DNA of 52,474 nt from Acidimicrobiaceae bacterium (GTDB lineage Bacteria; Actinomycetota; Acidimicrobiia; Acidimicrobiales; RAAP-2). The stretch covers positions 1 to 52,474 of the forward strand of contig DAIDJP010000045.1 of the NCBI GenBank assembly GCA_027451285.1, written 5' to 3'. Positions 33,050-42,735 of this stretch are shown in pieces; positions within the stretch are counted from its first letter, which is position 1, and every line of letters begins with the position of its first letter. Under the pieces are notes generated by a model. That model did not search any database and was not told the origin of the DNA. It worked only from the letters and a program-made list of their open reading frames with translations. The position numbers were made by a program, and so were the translations under genes.

Positions 33050-33427
33050 ATGGCCCGTATTGCCGGAGTGGACATTCCCCGTGACAAGCGCACGGTGATC
33101 GCACTCACCTACATCTTTGGAGTCGGCCCCACGACCGCGCAGCAGATCTGCGCGGCGACGGGCATCGACGAGTCCACTCGCGTCAAGGACCTCTCGGAGA
33201 CCGAGGTCAACAAGCTGCGCACCTACATCGACCAGAACGTCACGGTCGAGGGTGACCTGCGCCGCGACGTGGCCCAGGACATTAAGCGCAAGATGGAGAT
33301 CAACTGCCTCCAGGGCATCCGCCACCGCAAGGGCCTGCCCGTGCGTGGTCAGCGCACCCGCACCAACGCCCGCACCCGCAAGGGACCCAAGCGCACCGTC
33401 GCCGGTAAGAAGAAGGTTACGAAGTAA
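33050..33427 (+). CDS. rpsM: 30S ribosomal protein S13
   Basis: 125 residues, start [20 protein letters not shown] behind AGGAGAGGAAG. It contacts P-site tRNA and 50S L5. [16 protein letters not shown] and the basic tail [18 protein letters not shown] are typical. Its TAA shares one base with the rpsK ATG. Confidence 0.98.
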   Translation: MARIAGVDIPRDKRTVIALTYIFGVGPTTAQQICAATGIDESTRVKDLSETEVNKLRTYIDQNVTVEGDLRRDVAQDIKRKMEINCLQGIRHRKGLPVRGQRTRTNARTRKGPKRTVAGKKKVTK

Positions 33428-33822
33428 TGGCTAAGCCGACCGCGGCCCGCAAGGGTCGCCGCAAGGAGCGCAAGAACGTCGCCTTCGGCGTCGCGCACAT
33501 CAAGAGCTCGTTCAACAACACGATCGTCTCTATCACCGACCCCGAGGGCAACGTCCTGTCCTGGGCGAGCTCGGGCAACGTGGGCTTCAAGGGATCGCGC
33601 AAGTCGACGCCCTACGCCGCCCAGATGGCGGCCGAGAAGTGCGCGCGCGCCGCGATGGAGCACGGCGTGAAGAAGGTCGACGTGCTGGTGCGCGGGCCGG
33701 GCTCGGGCCGCGAGACCGCGATCCGCTCCCTGGCCGCCGCCGGCATCGAAGTCGTCGCGATCAAGGACGTGACGCCGCTGCCGCACAACGGATGCCGCCC
33801 CAAGAAGCGGCGTCGGGGGTAG
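33427..33822 (+). CDS. rpsK: 30S ribosomal protein S11
   Basis: 131 residues. It shapes the platform and the mRNA exit side. [20 protein letters not shown] (20 residues), [16 protein letters not shown] and the end [13 protein letters not shown] are diagnostic. It sits between rpsM and rpsD, 5 bases before the latter. Confidence 0.98.
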   Translation: MAKPTAARKGRRKERKNVAFGVAHIKSSFNNTIVSITDPEGNVLSWASSGNVGFKGSRKSTPYAAQMAAEKCARAAMEHGVKKVDVLVRGPGSGRETAIRSLAAAGIEVVAIKDVTPLPHNGCRPKKRRRG

Positions 33823-33827
33823 GACTG

Positions 33828-34472
33828 ATGGCTCGTTACACAGGACCCGTTTGCCGGCTGTGCCGCCGTGAGCGCACCAAGCTCTACTTGAAGGGCGAGC
33901 GCTGCTTCACTCTCAAGTGCCCCGTCTCGGAGAACTCCGACCGCCAGACCCGTGCGTTCCCGCCGGGCATGCACGGCCGCGACCGCCAGCGCCAGGGCTC
34001 GGAGTACCTGACCCAGCTGCGCGAGAAGCAGAAGGCCCGTCGCACCTACGGCCTGCTGGAGAAGCAGTTCCGCAACCTCTACGAGGAGGCGAACCGCCGC
34101 CCCGGCATCACCGGCACCAACCTCTTGCAGTTCCTCGAGCTGCGCCTCGACAACGTCACCTACCGCTCCGGCTGGGGCGCGTCGCGCGCCCAGGCCCGCC
34201 AGCTCGTGCGCCACGGCCACGTCGCGGTCAACGGCAAGCGGGTCACCATCCCCAGCTACCGCGTGCGCCCGGGTGACGTCGTGACCCTGAAGGCGGTCAC
34301 GCGAGAGAACTTCAACGTCAAGCGCAACCTCGACACCCTGGACCGCAACGTCCCGGGCTGGCTCGAGGTCGGCGACGGGGGATTCAGCGTCACGGTGCGC
34401 GTCGTCCCCCAGCGCGAGCAGATCGACGAGTCGATCCGCGAACAGCTCATCGTCGAGCTGTACTCGAAGTAA
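33828..34472 (+). CDS. rpsD: 30S ribosomal protein S4, zinc-binding form
   Basis: 214 residues from ATG 33828; upstream in-frame sequence belongs to rpsK. The N-terminal zinc ligands are Cys9, 12, 26 and 31, the spacing of the zinc form. The S4 RNA-binding domain lies at about 105-165 (RLDNVTYRSGW, HVAVNGKRVTIPSYRVRPGD). It is a primary 16S binder and in many bacteria represses the alpha operon. Confidence 0.97.
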   Translation: MARYTGPVCRLCRRERTKLYLKGERCFTLKCPVSENSDRQTRAFPPGMHGRDRQRQGSEYLTQLREKQKARRTYGLLEKQFRNLYEEANRRPGITGTNLLQFLELRLDNVTYRSGWGASRAQARQLVRHGHVAVNGKRVTIPSYRVRPGDVVTLKAVTRENFNVKRNLDTLDRNVPGWLEVGDGGFSVTVRVVPQREQIDESIREQLIVELYSK

Positions 34473-34502
34473 GCCGACGACGAAGAAGATATAGGAGTCA
34501 CC

Positions 34503-35444
34503 ATGTTGATCATTCAGCGACCCACCATCGAGGCCCTGGGCGACGAGGTGGAGAACCGCCAGTCCTTCGCGGTCGGCCCGCTCGACCCCGGATTCGGCCA
34601 CACGCTGGGCAACTCGCTGCGTCGCACGCTGCTGTCGTCGATCCCCGGCGCCGCGGCGACGCGCGTCAAGTTCGACGCCGTGCTGCACGAGTTCGGCGTG
34701 ATCGAGGGCGTGAAGGAAGACGTCCAGGACATCTGCCTGAACTTAAAGGACCTGCTCGTCAAGGTTCACAGCGACGAGCCCGTCACGCTGCGCCTCGACA
34801 AGCGCGGCGAAGGCCCCGTGACCGCGGCGGACCTGTCCACCACGGCCGACGTCGAGGTCTTGAACCCCGACCTGCACCTGGCCTATCTCACTTCGCCCAA
34901 GGCGACGCTCTCCTTCGAGTTGACCGTCGAGCGCGGCAAGGGCTACGTCGGCGCCGAGGCCAACAAGGGATCCTCGACGATCGGGGTTATCCCGCTCGAT
35001 GCGATCTTCTCGCCCGTGCGTCGCGTCAGCTTCGAGGTCGAGCCCGTGCGCGTCGAGCAGTCCAAGGACTTCGACCGCCTGGTCATCGAGATCGAGACCG
35101 ACGGCTCCATCAGCCCGCGTGAGGCGCTGGCCTCGGCCGGCAAGACGCTGGGTTCGCTGGTCGACCTGATCGGCAGCTTCGACGAGGAGGCGCCCGCCCT
35201 CGAGCTCGGCGACGTGGGCACGGCCCAGGCCGCCGCGAGCGAGCTGGACATCCGCATCGAGGAGTTGGGCCTCACCGAGCGCTCGCGCAACTGCTTGAAG
35301 CGTGCGGGCATCAACACGGTCGCCCAGCTCATCAACGCCACCGAGCGCGACCTCACCTCGATCACCAACTTCGGCGCGACCTCTCTGAAGGACGTGACCG
35401 ACCGTCTCGACGAGCGCGGCCTCTCGCTGCGCGTGGAGGACTGA
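34503..35444 (+). CDS. rpoA: DNA-directed RNA polymerase subunit alpha
   Basis: 313 residues. The N-terminal assembly domain (1 to about 228) has GPLDPGFGHTLGNSLRRTLL. A linker follows, then the C-terminal domain (about 245-313) with IEELGLTERSRNCLKRAGI, which contacts UP elements and activators. It starts at ATG 34503 behind ATAGGAG. rplQ follows after 1 base. Confidence 0.98.
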   Translation: MLIIQRPTIEALGDEVENRQSFAVGPLDPGFGHTLGNSLRRTLLSSIPGAAATRVKFDAVLHEFGVIEGVKEDVQDICLNLKDLLVKVHSDEPVTLRLDKRGEGPVTAADLSTTADVEVLNPDLHLAYLTSPKATLSFELTVERGKGYVGAEANKGSSTIGVIPLDAIFSPVRRVSFEVEPVRVEQSKDFDRLVIEIETDGSISPREALASAGKTLGSLVDLIGSFDEEAPALELGDVGTAQAAASELDIRIEELGLTERSRNCLKRAGINTVAQLINATERDLTSITNFGATSLKDVTDRLDERGLSLRVED

Positions 35445-35445
35445 C

Positions 35446-35808
35446 ATGCGTGGGACCCCGACCCGTGGACGGCGCTTCGGCGGCGACAGCGCCCACCAGA
35501 AGGCGATGATGGGCAACCTGGTCGCCTCGATGATCGCGGCCGAGTCGATCGTGACGACCGAGGCCAAGGCCAAGGCCCTGCGCCCGATCGTGGAGAAGGT
35601 CGTCACCGCGGCCAAGAACTCCCCCGAGGGCTCGGTGCACGCCCAGCGTCGCGTCGTGGCCTTCATCCGCGACCAGGACATGGCCCACAAGCTCTTCACC
35701 GAGATCGCCCCGCGCTACGTGGAGCGTCCGGGCGGCTACACCCGGATCCTCAAGCTCGGCCCGCGCCAGGGCGACAACGCGCCGATGGCGCGCATCGAGT
35801 TCGTCTGA
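35446..35808 (+). CDS. rplQ: 50S ribosomal protein L17
   Basis: 120 residues. It lies near the tunnel exit. GRRFGGDSAHQKAMMGNLV, SIVTTEAKAKALRPIVEK and GYTRILKLGPRQGDNAPMA are typical. It lies 1 base after rpoA and 3 before truA, so the three are co-translated. Confidence 0.98.
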   Translation: MRGTPTRGRRFGGDSAHQKAMMGNLVASMIAAESIVTTEAKAKALRPIVEKVVTAAKNSPEGSVHAQRRVVAFIRDQDMAHKLFTEIAPRYVERPGGYTRILKLGPRQGDNAPMARIEFV

Positions 35809-35811
35809 GCC

Positions 35812-36654
35812 GTGGCCACCTCGCGGTGGCGTCTGGATCTCGCCTACGACGGCGCCGCGTTCGCCGGCTTCGCCGTCCAGCCTGATCGCACGACTGTTGT
35901 CGGCGACCTGCGCGCGGCGATCCAACGCAGCCTGCAGCTCGAGGGCGAACCCTTCCTCGTGGGTGCCGGACGCACCGACGCCGGCGTGCACGCCTTCGCC
36001 CAGGTGGTCTCCTTCGACCTGCCCGAGGGCGTCCTCGAGGGCGTGGGACTCGAGCGCTTCACGCGTTCGATCAACGCGCAGCTGCGCGGACGGGTCATCG
36101 TCACCCGGGCCCTCGCCGTGCCCGATGACTTCAGCGCCCGTTACAGCGCGCTGTGGCGCGAGTACCGCTACCTGGTGGCGCCCGCCCCCACGCTCGACTC
36201 GCTCGCGGCGATCTCCTGGGCCGTGCCCGGCGAGTTGGACCTGGCCGCGATGAACGAGGCGGCCGAGGTCATCCGCGGCGAGCACGACTTTCGCGCGTTC
36301 TGCAAGCGACCCGCTGACAAGGGGCCCGGCGAGGCGCTGGTGCGCGACGTCCTCGACGCCTCCTGGAGGATCGAGTCCGACGTGATGGCCCTAACGCCCA
36401 CGGGCGGGACCTTCTGCGTCTTTACCATCCGGGCCACGGCGTTCTGTCACAACATGGTGCGCCGCCTGGTCGCGAGCCTCGTCGCCGTGGGCCAGGGGAG
36501 CCTGACGAGCGAGGACCTGCGCGAACGACTCGCCTCGCACTCGGGTGTCGGCCTGCCCGCCCCGGCACCCGCGGGCGGCCTGGCCCTGATGTCCGTGGGC
36601 TACGAGGCGCACGTGGGCGGTCCGGCCGGGAAGCAGGCTCTGCGGCCTCGGTAG
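35812..36654 (+). CDS. truA: tRNA pseudouridine synthase A
   Basis: 280 residues from GTG 35812. It makes pseudouridine at 38-40 of the tRNA anticodon arm. The catalytic Asp56 lies in GAGRTDAGVHAFAQ. LAYDGAAFAGF and the C-terminal ATAFCHNMVRRLVASLVAVGQ (part) are present. It ends the alpha operon in the common rplQ-truA order. Confidence 0.95.
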   Translation: MATSRWRLDLAYDGAAFAGFAVQPDRTTVVGDLRAAIQRSLQLEGEPFLVGAGRTDAGVHAFAQVVSFDLPEGVLEGVGLERFTRSINAQLRGRVIVTRALAVPDDFSARYSALWREYRYLVAPAPTLDSLAAISWAVPGELDLAAMNEAAEVIRGEHDFRAFCKRPADKGPGEALVRDVLDASWRIESDVMALTPTGGTFCVFTIRATAFCHNMVRRLVASLVAVGQGSLTSEDLRERLASHSGVGLPAPAPAGGLALMSVGYEAHVGGPAGKQALRPR

Positions 36655-36657
36655 GAT
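36652..36657 (+). promoter_or_regulatory. -10 box directly before the M13 peptidase, leaderless type
   Basis: TAGGAT overlaps the truA stop and ends 7 bases before ATG 36665. No Shine-Dalgarno sequence fits between, and no clear -35 box lies upstream. The spacing suggests transcription starts at the A of the ATG. Confidence 0.5.
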
Positions 36658-36664
36658 GCGGCCC

Positions 36665-38611
36665 ATGACGACACCCGCTGGATTCCCGTTGGAGGACCTC
36701 GACCCCGCGCGACGCCCCCAGGACGACCTCTTTCGCCACGTGAACCAGCGATGGATCGACGCCACGCCGATCCCCGAGGACAAGGCCAGCTACGGCACGT
36801 TCTGGATGCTGGCCGAGGGCGCCGAGGCGGCCGTGCGCGCGATCCTCGACGAGGCCCGTACGTCGCCCGCGACGCCCGAGGCGGGCAAGATCGGTGCCCT
36901 CTACGCCAGCTTCCTCGACGAGGAGAGCATCGAGGCCCTGGGGGCGCAACCACTCGCCGCGCGCCTGGCCGCGGTCGACGGGATTGCCACCCTTACAGAG
37001 TTCGCGCGCCTGGTGGGCAGTTTCGAGCGCGAGGGGCTCGCCGGCTTCTATCACTCGTTCGTCGACACCGACCCCGGGAACCCCGATCGCTACCTGGTCA
37101 TGCTCGAGCAGGGCGGCCTCTCGCTGCCTGATGAGAGCTACTACCGCGAGGAGCATTTCGCGAGCGTGCGCGAGGCCTTCGTGGCCCACGTGGAGCGCTC
37201 CCTGACTCTGGCCGGACTGTCCGAGGCGGGCGCGCGCGCCGCGCGGGTGATGGAGCTCGAGACGGCCCTCGCCGCGGGGCACTGGGACAACGTGGCCTCG
37301 CGCGACGCCGAGAAGGCCTACAACCTGCGGCCCTTCTCGGCGGTCGTGGCGGCCGCCGGCGAGGTGCTCTCCGACTGGGCCCGGGCGACCGGCGCCGAGA
37401 GCGCCTTCGACGAGGTCGTGGTGCGCCAGCCCAGCTACGCCGAGGCCCTCGGCGCCCTGTTGGTGGACGTTCGTCTCGAGGCCTGGAAGGACTGGCTCGC
37501 CTGGCAGGTGGTGCGCGCCGAGTCGCCGTACCTCTCGTCGGCCTTCGTCGAGGCGAACTTCGACTTCTACGCGCGCACGCTCACCGGCCAGCCCGAGATG
37601 CGCGCGCGCTGGAAGCGCGGTGTCTCCCTGGTCGAGGGCGCGATGGGCGAGGCCGTGGGGCGCCTCTACGTCGAGCGCCACTTCGCCGCCAGTGCGAGGG
37701 CGCGCATGGACGAGCTCGTCGCCAACCTCGTCGAGGCCTACCGGCGCTCGATCGCCGGACTGGAGTGGATGGGCGAGGCGACGCGCGCGCGAGCCCTCGA
37801 GAAGCTCGAGCGCTTCACCCCCAAGATCGGCTACCCGGTCACCTGGCGCGACTACTCCGCGCTCGAGGTCGATCCCGCGGACCTGGTGGGCAACGTGCGC
37901 GCCGCGTCCGTCTTCGAGTTCGCCCGCCAGCTGGCCAAGATCGGCACCGCGGTCGACCGCGACGAGTGGTTCATGACCCCCCAGACGGTGAACGCGTACT
38001 ACAACCCCGGGATGAACGAGATCGTCTTTCCGGCCGCGATCCTCCAGCCGCCCTTCTTCGACGAGAGCCGCGACGACGCGTACAACTACGGCGCGATCGG
38101 CGCGATCATCGGACACGAGATCGGACACGGCTTCGACGACCAGGGCTCGAAGTACGACGGGTCGGGCCGCCTCGCCGACTGGTGGGACGACGCCGACCGC
38201 GCGGCCTTCGAGGCGCGCACGGCCGTTCTCATCGGCCAGTACGACGCGCTGGTGCCCGAGGGAGTCGACCAGCACGTCAACGGGGCCCTCACCATCGGCG
38301 AGAACATCGGCGACCTCGGGGGCCTCGGCATCGCCTGGACGGCCTATCAGATCTCCCTGGGCGGGGCCGCGGCCCCGGTGATCGACGGGATGTCCGGCGC
38401 GCAGCGCTTCTTTCTCGCCTGGGCGCTGGGCTGGCGCGACGTGTCGAGACCCGAGCGAACCCTCCAGCTGCTGGCGATCGACCCGCACAGCCCCCCGGAG
38501 TTCCGCTGCAACCAGATCGTGCGCAACCTCGACCCCTTCTACGAGGCCTTCGGCGTCGCCCCGGGGGACGCGATGTGGCTCGATCCGGCCCAGCGGGTGA
38601 CCATCTGGTAG
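36665..38611 (+). CDS. M13-family zinc metallopeptidase (PepO/Zmp1-like)
   Basis: 648 residues from ATG 36665 (an ATG three codons earlier overlaps the -10 box). The HExxH zinc site is H484-E485-I-G-H488, with the third ligand Glu546 and Asp550 in ENIGDLGG. NAYYNPGMNEIVFPAAILQP (20 residues) is the M13 substrate-side motif and the C-terminal NPFY-like region (RNLDPFYEAF, DAMWLDPAQRVTIW) is complete. There is no signal peptide or membrane anchor, so it is predicted cytosolic or exported without a leader. It resembles mycobacterial Zmp1 in size. It interrupts the truA-rplM neighbourhood. Confidence 0.94.
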   Translation: MTTPAGFPLEDLDPARRPQDDLFRHVNQRWIDATPIPEDKASYGTFWMLAEGAEAAVRAILDEARTSPATPEAGKIGALYASFLDEESIEALGAQPLAARLAAVDGIATLTEFARLVGSFEREGLAGFYHSFVDTDPGNPDRYLVMLEQGGLSLPDESYYREEHFASVREAFVAHVERSLTLAGLSEAGARAARVMELETALAAGHWDNVASRDAEKAYNLRPFSAVVAAAGEVLSDWARATGAESAFDEVVVRQPSYAEALGALLVDVRLEAWKDWLAWQVVRAESPYLSSAFVEANFDFYARTLTGQPEMRARWKRGVSLVEGAMGEAVGRLYVERHFAASARARMDELVANLVEAYRRSIAGLEWMGEATRARALEKLERFTPKIGYPVTWRDYSALEVDPADLVGNVRAASVFEFARQLAKIGTAVDRDEWFMTPQTVNAYYNPGMNEIVFPAAILQPPFFDESRDDAYNYGAIGAIIGHEIGHGFDDQGSKYDGSGRLADWWDDADRAAFEARTAVLIGQYDALVPEGVDQHVNGALTIGENIGDLGGLGIAWTAYQISLGGAAAPVIDGMSGAQRFFLAWALGWRDVSRPERTLQLLAIDPHSPPEFRCNQIVRNLDPFYEAFGVAPGDAMWLDPAQRVTIW

Positions 38612-38626
38612 GGATTTCGGGCGAAC

Positions 38627-38656
38627 TTGCCGACGGGGCCCGAAAGTTTGTAGGCT
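38627..38656 (+). promoter_or_regulatory. promoter of rplM-rpsI
   Basis: TTGCCG (38627-38632) and TAGGCT (38651-38656) lie 18 bases apart, 16 bases after the M13 stop. Predicted leader of about 45 bases before the GTG of rplM. Confidence 0.7.
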
Positions 38657-38708
38657 AGAGAGTCCCCTGGGCGCCACGCCGCGCCCGGACGTTTCGTAAG
38701 GAAGAGTT

Positions 38709-39155
38709 GTGCGCACCTACACACCGAAGGCCCAGGACATCACGCGCGAGTGGCACGTCATCGACGCCGAGGGCCTCGTGCTCGGCCGCGTCGCGACGGT
38801 CGCCGCCTCGCTGCTGCGCGGCAAGCACCGCACCTACTTCGCCCCCCACGTCGACACGGGCGACTTCGTCATCATCGTCAACGCCGACAAGGTCGTCGTG
38901 ACCGCCAACAAGGCCGAGCAGAACTTCGCCTACCGGCACTCGGGTTACCCGGGCGGCCTTCGCTCGACCTCGTGGAAGACCCTCCTCGCCGAGGATCCCG
39001 TCGCCCTCGTGCACGACGCGGTCAAGGGCATGGTTCCCAAGAACCGCCTGGGACGCGCCCAGATGGGCAAGCTCTTCGTCTACGCCGGCGACAAGCACCC
39101 GCACGCCGCCCAGCAGCCCACCTCGTTCGACACCTCGGCGATTCGCCGCGGTTAA
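38709..39155 (+). CDS. rplM: 50S ribosomal protein L13
   Basis: 148 residues from GTG 38709 behind [29 protein letters not shown] is the family start. Motifs [19 protein letters not shown] and [10 protein letters not shown] are present. L13 binds 23S rRNA early in assembly. It pairs with rpsI after 10 bases. Confidence 0.98.
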   Translation: MRTYTPKAQDITREWHVIDAEGLVLGRVATVAASLLRGKHRTYFAPHVDTGDFVIIVNADKVVVTANKAEQNFAYRHSGYPGGLRSTSWKTLLAEDPVALVHDAVKGMVPKNRLGRAQMGKLFVYAGDKHPHAAQQPTSFDTSAIRRG

Positions 39156-39165
39156 GGAGACCTTC

Positions 39166-39558
39166 GTGACCAGCCCCCTGACCCAGACCACCGGACGACG
39201 CAAGGAAGCGGTGGCGCGCGTGCGCCTGCGCCCCGGCACCGGCACGATCACCATCAACTCGCGCGCCTTCGACAACTACTTCACCTCGGCCACGCACCGC
39301 CAGATGGTGATGGAGCCGCTGCGTCTCATCGACGCCCAGCAGACCTACGACATCGACGCCACCATCGAAGGCGGCGGCGTGGCCGGCCAGGCCGGCGCGC
39401 TGCGCCTGGGCATCGCTCGCTCGCTGCTCGAGATCGACGAGGCCTCGCGCGGCACGCTCAAGAAGGCGGGACTCCTCACGCGCGACGCGCGTAAGAAGGA
39501 GACCAAGAAGTACGGCCTCAAGAAGGCTCGCAAGGCTCCTCAGTACTCGAAGCGCTAA
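39166..39558 (+). CDS. rpsI: 30S ribosomal protein S9
   Basis: 130 residues from GTG 39166 behind AAGGAGA. Its C-terminal KAPQYSKR tail reaches the P-site t[22 protein letters not shown] and [20 protein letters not shown] (20 residues) are typical. Its stop overlaps the glmM start by one base. Confidence 0.98.
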   Translation: MTSPLTQTTGRRKEAVARVRLRPGTGTITINSRAFDNYFTSATHRQMVMEPLRLIDAQQTYDIDATIEGGGVAGQAGALRLGIARSLLEIDEASRGTLKKAGLLTRDARKKETKKYGLKKARKAPQYSKR

Positions 39559-40883
39559 TGGTCGCCGCCGTGCGATTCGGCACGGACGGGATCCGGGGCC
39601 GGGCCCACGACGAGGTCACGGTCGACGTCGCCTACCGGCTGGGCTGGGCCGTGGCCCAGGTCCTGGCCACGACGGTCTACGTCGGCTACGACACCCGCGA
39701 GAGCTCGCCCGAGCTGGCCGCGGCCGTGCTGGCCGGCCTCACGGCGGGCGGCGCGCCGGCGATGAACCTCGGGCTCTTCACGACCCCGGGCGTCGCGGTG
39801 ATCGCGAGCCAGCGCCACGGCGCCGGCGTCGTCGTCTCGGCCTCGCACAACCCCTACTACGACAACGGGCTCAAGGTGCTCGCCGTCGGCGGCGCGAAGC
39901 TCGACGTGGCGACCGAGGAGGCCATCACCGTGGCCCTCGCGCAGGCGCCGAGCTCGAGCGAGCCCGCGCCGGCCGTGCCGGTGGACCTGGGCGCGGAGGA
40001 CGAGTACCTCGAGCACCTGCGCACCCTGGTGCCGGTCGACCTGGCCGGCCTGCACCTGGTGATCGACTGCGCGAACGGGGCCGCGAGCCACGTCGCACCC
40101 GCCCTCTTCGCCGGCACCGGGGCGCGCCTCACCGTGCTGCACGACCGGCCCGACGGGCGCAACATCAACGAGGGCTGCGGCTCGACGGACGTCGGCGACC
40201 TCGTCGCCACGGTCCTCGCCCTGGGGGCCGACCTCGGTCTGGCCTTCGACGGCGACGCCGACCGGCTGGTAGCGGTGGATCACCGCGGCCACGTGCGCGA
40301 CGGCGACGACCTGATGGTGCTCTTCGCGCTGGATCGCGCGTCGCGCGGTGCGTTGGGCGGTGGCCTGGTCGTGACCACGATGAGCAACCTTGGCCTGCGC
40401 CGCGCCCTCGGGGCGGCCGACATCACGGTGCGCGAGACCGAGGTGGGGGACCGCAACGTGATGCTCGCCCTCGAGGAGGTCGCCTGGCGTCTCGGCGGCG
40501 AACAGTCCGGTCACGTCATCTTCGCCGACGTCGCACCCACGGGCGACGGCCTGTTGACCGCGTTGACAATCTGTGAGCTGGTGGCTCGCAAGGGGCCGCT
40601 CTTCGACCAGGCCGACGCGGCGTGGCGGCGCGTACCCCAGTCGCTCGTCAACGTGGCGAAATCCGACTTCGATCGTGACGTCGTCGACGCGCTCTTTGAC
40701 GAGCTGGTCAAGCGCTACGAAGTCACCGGCGACGAGGTCCGCCTGCTCGTGCGTCCCTCGGGAACCGAGCCGGTCGTGCGCGTGATGATCGAGTCCACCG
40801 ACGAGCGGGTGGTCACCGAGTTCACCGAGCGCCTGCACGCGCACTTTCGTCCGGCCCCGGGAGCGTCAAAGGCCCCCGAGTAG
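39558..40883 (+). CDS. glmM: phosphoglucosamine mutase
   Basis: 441 residues from ATG 39558. It converts glucosamine-6-phosphate to glucosamine-1-phosphate for peptidoglycan precursors. FGTDGIRG lies at 7-14. The phosphoserine loop is VVVSASHNPYYDNG with Ser96 as the phosphorylated residue. The Mg loop is DGDADR, the sugar loop GEQSGH, and the phosphate loop RPSGTEP. It follows rpsI and precedes glmS, whose product is its substrate. Confidence 0.97.
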   Translation: MVAAVRFGTDGIRGRAHDEVTVDVAYRLGWAVAQVLATTVYVGYDTRESSPELAAAVLAGLTAGGAPAMNLGLFTTPGVAVIASQRHGAGVVVSASHNPYYDNGLKVLAVGGAKLDVATEEAITVALAQAPSSSEPAPAVPVDLGAEDEYLEHLRTLVPVDLAGLHLVIDCANGAASHVAPALFAGTGARLTVLHDRPDGRNINEGCGSTDVGDLVATVLALGADLGLAFDGDADRLVAVDHRGHVRDGDDLMVLFALDRASRGALGGGLVVTTMSNLGLRRALGAADITVRETEVGDRNVMLALEEVAWRLGGEQSGHVIFADVAPTGDGLLTALTICELVARKGPLFDQADAAWRRVPQSLVNVAKSDFDRDVVDALFDELVKRYEVTGDEVRLLVRPSGTEPVVRVMIESTDERVVTEFTERLHAHFRPAPGASKAPE

Positions 40884-40886
40884 GCT
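40881..40886 (+). promoter_or_regulatory. -10 box directly before glmS, leaderless type
   Basis: TAGGCT starts in the glmM stop codon and ends 7 bases before ATG 40894. The intervening GAAGCCC is not a convincing ribosome site, and no good -35 is visible. Confidence 0.45.
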
Positions 40887-40893
40887 GAAGCCC

Positions 40894-42735
40894 ATGTGCG
40901 GCATCATCGGCGTCGTGGGGGCCCCCGATACGCTCGGAACCCTCCTCGAGGGCCTCGAGCGCCTCGAATACCGTGGCTATGACTCGGCGGGCGTGGCCCT
41001 GGCCGGGGCCGGCACGACCTGGCGGGCCCGCGCGGCCGCCGGCACCGAATCGGTCGCTGCGCTGGTCAAGGAGTGCGAATCCGCCCCGATGGGGTTCTCC
41101 ACGGGGCTCGGGCACACCCGCTGGGCGACCCACGGCGCGCCCGAGGCGGTGAACGCGCATCCCCACCTCGACTGCTCGGGCCACATCGCGATCATCCACA
41201 ACGGCATCATCGAGAACCACAGCGAGCTGCGCGAGGAACTTCTCGCGCGCGGGCACGTCTTCACGTCGGTCACCGACTCCGAGGTCCTCGCCCACCTGAT
41301 CGAAGAGGCGCGCCGCGACGGCCAGGACCTGACCGAGGCGGTCCGCACCAGCCTGCTGGTGATCAGCGGGGCCTTCGCCATCGCGGTGCTCGACGCCACC
41401 GAGCCCGACGTCATCGTCGCCGCGCGGCGCATCTCGCCCCTCGTCGTGGGCACCGCGCCGGGGATCACCTACCTGGCCAGTGACGTGCCGGCGATCCTCG
41501 ACAAGGCGAGCGCCTTCTACGCGGTCAACGACGACGAGGTCGTGCGTCTCGGCCCGGAGGGCTTTCGCGCGATCGATCTCGAGGGCGCCCCCGTGCGGCT
41601 TCGCCAGCTCACGATCGACTGGGACCTCGAGACCGCCGAGAAGGGCGGCTTCGACGACTTCATGGCCAAGGAGATCGCCGAGCAGCCCGAGGCCCTGCGC
41701 GCGACCCTCCTGGACCGGCGTCGGCGCGACGGGGCGATCTGCTTTGACGAGATGAAGATCAGCGACGACGAGCTGCGCGACGTCAAGCGCATCGTCCTGG
41801 TGGCGGCGGGCACGTCGTATCACGCGGCGCTGGTGGCCAAGTACGCCATCGAGCGCTGGGCGCGGGTCAGCTGCGAGGTGGACATCGCCAGCGAGTACCG
41901 CTACCGCGACCCGATCGTGGAGATCGGCACGCTGGTCATCGGCGTCTCCCAGAGCGGCGAGACCATCGACACCATCCAGGCCACGCGCGAGGCCCAGCGC
42001 CGCGGCGCGCGCGTCGTGGCCGTGGCCAACGTCGTGGACTCGTCCCTCGCGCGCGAGGCCGACGCGGTGATCTACACCCGGGCCGGCCTCGAGGTCTCGG
42101 TCGCCTCGACCAAGGCCTTCGTCGCCCAGGTGGCGGCCCTGGAGCTCTTCGCCCTGCGCCTGGCCCAGCTGCGCGGCACGCTGCTCGAGCGCGACGTCGA
42201 GGCTCACTACCGGGGGTTGCACGCGGTCGGCGCCCAGGTCCAGCTGGCCCTGTCGCGGCGCGCCGACGTCGAGGCGGTGGCGGCCGCGCTCGCCGGCGCG
42301 CGCGACTTCTTCTACCTCGGGCGCCACGTGGGCTATCCCACCGCGCTGGAGGGCGCCCTGAAATTGAAGGAGCTGACCTACCTGCACGCCGAGGGCTACC
42401 CCGCGGGGGAACTCAAGCACGGCCCCCTCGCCCTGATCGAGCCGGGCGTCGTGGTGCTCGCCGTGGCGACGGACCCGTCGATGCACGCGAAGATCCTCTC
42501 GAACCTGGCCGAGGTGAAGGCCCGCGGCGCGAGCGTGGTGGCGATTGCCACCGACGACGACGAGGTCATCTCCGCGGTGGCCGACTTCGTGCTGCGCGTG
42601 CCGGCGACCGAGCCCCTCTTCGCCCCGATGGTCGACATCATCCCCCAGCAGCTCTTCGCCTACGCGACGGCCCGGGCCCTCGGGCGCAACGTGGACCGTC
42701 CGCGCAACCTGGCCAAGACGGTCACGGTCGAGTAG
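40894..42735 (+). CDS. glmS: glutamine--fructose-6-phosphate aminotransferase
   Basis: 613 residues. It makes glucosamine-6-phosphate from fructose-6-phosphate and glutamine. The N-terminal glutaminase domain begins MCGIIGVVG, with Cys2 as nucleophile after Met removal. HTRWATHG and NGIIENH are intact. Two SIS domains follow (AAGTSYHAALVAKY, SQSGETIDTIQATREA). The end is LAKTVTVE as expected. No glmS ribozyme is seen in the 10 bases upstream. Confidence 0.98.
   Translation: MCGIIGVVGAPDTLGTLLEGLERLEYRGYDSAGVALAGAGTTWRARAAAGTESVAALVKECESAPMGFSTGLGHTRWATHGAPEAVNAHPHLDCSGHIAIIHNGIIENHSELREELLARGHVFTSVTDSEVLAHLIEEARRDGQDLTEAVRTSLLVISGAFAIAVLDATEPDVIVAARRISPLVVGTAPGITYLASDVPAILDKASAFYAVNDDEVVRLGPEGFRAIDLEGAPVRLRQLTIDWDLETAEKGGFDDFMAKEIAEQPEALRATLLDRRRRDGAICFDEMKISDDELRDVKRIVLVAAGTSYHAALVAKYAIERWARVSCEVDIASEYRYRDPIVEIGTLVIGVSQSGETIDTIQATREAQRRGARVVAVANVVDSSLAREADAVIYTRAGLEVSVASTKAFVAQVAALELFALRLAQLRGTLLERDVEAHYRGLHAVGAQVQLALSRRADVEAVAAALAGARDFFYLGRHVGYPTALEGALKLKELTYLHAEGYPAGELKHGPLALIEPGVVVLAVATDPSMHAKILSNLAEVKARGASVVAIATDDDEVISAVADFVLRVPATEPLFAPMVDIIPQQLFAYATARALGRNVDRPRNLAKTVTVE

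Noticed and set aside
40884..40893. glmS ribozyme
   Set aside because: Only 10 bases separate glmM from glmS, and no ribozyme core is present.
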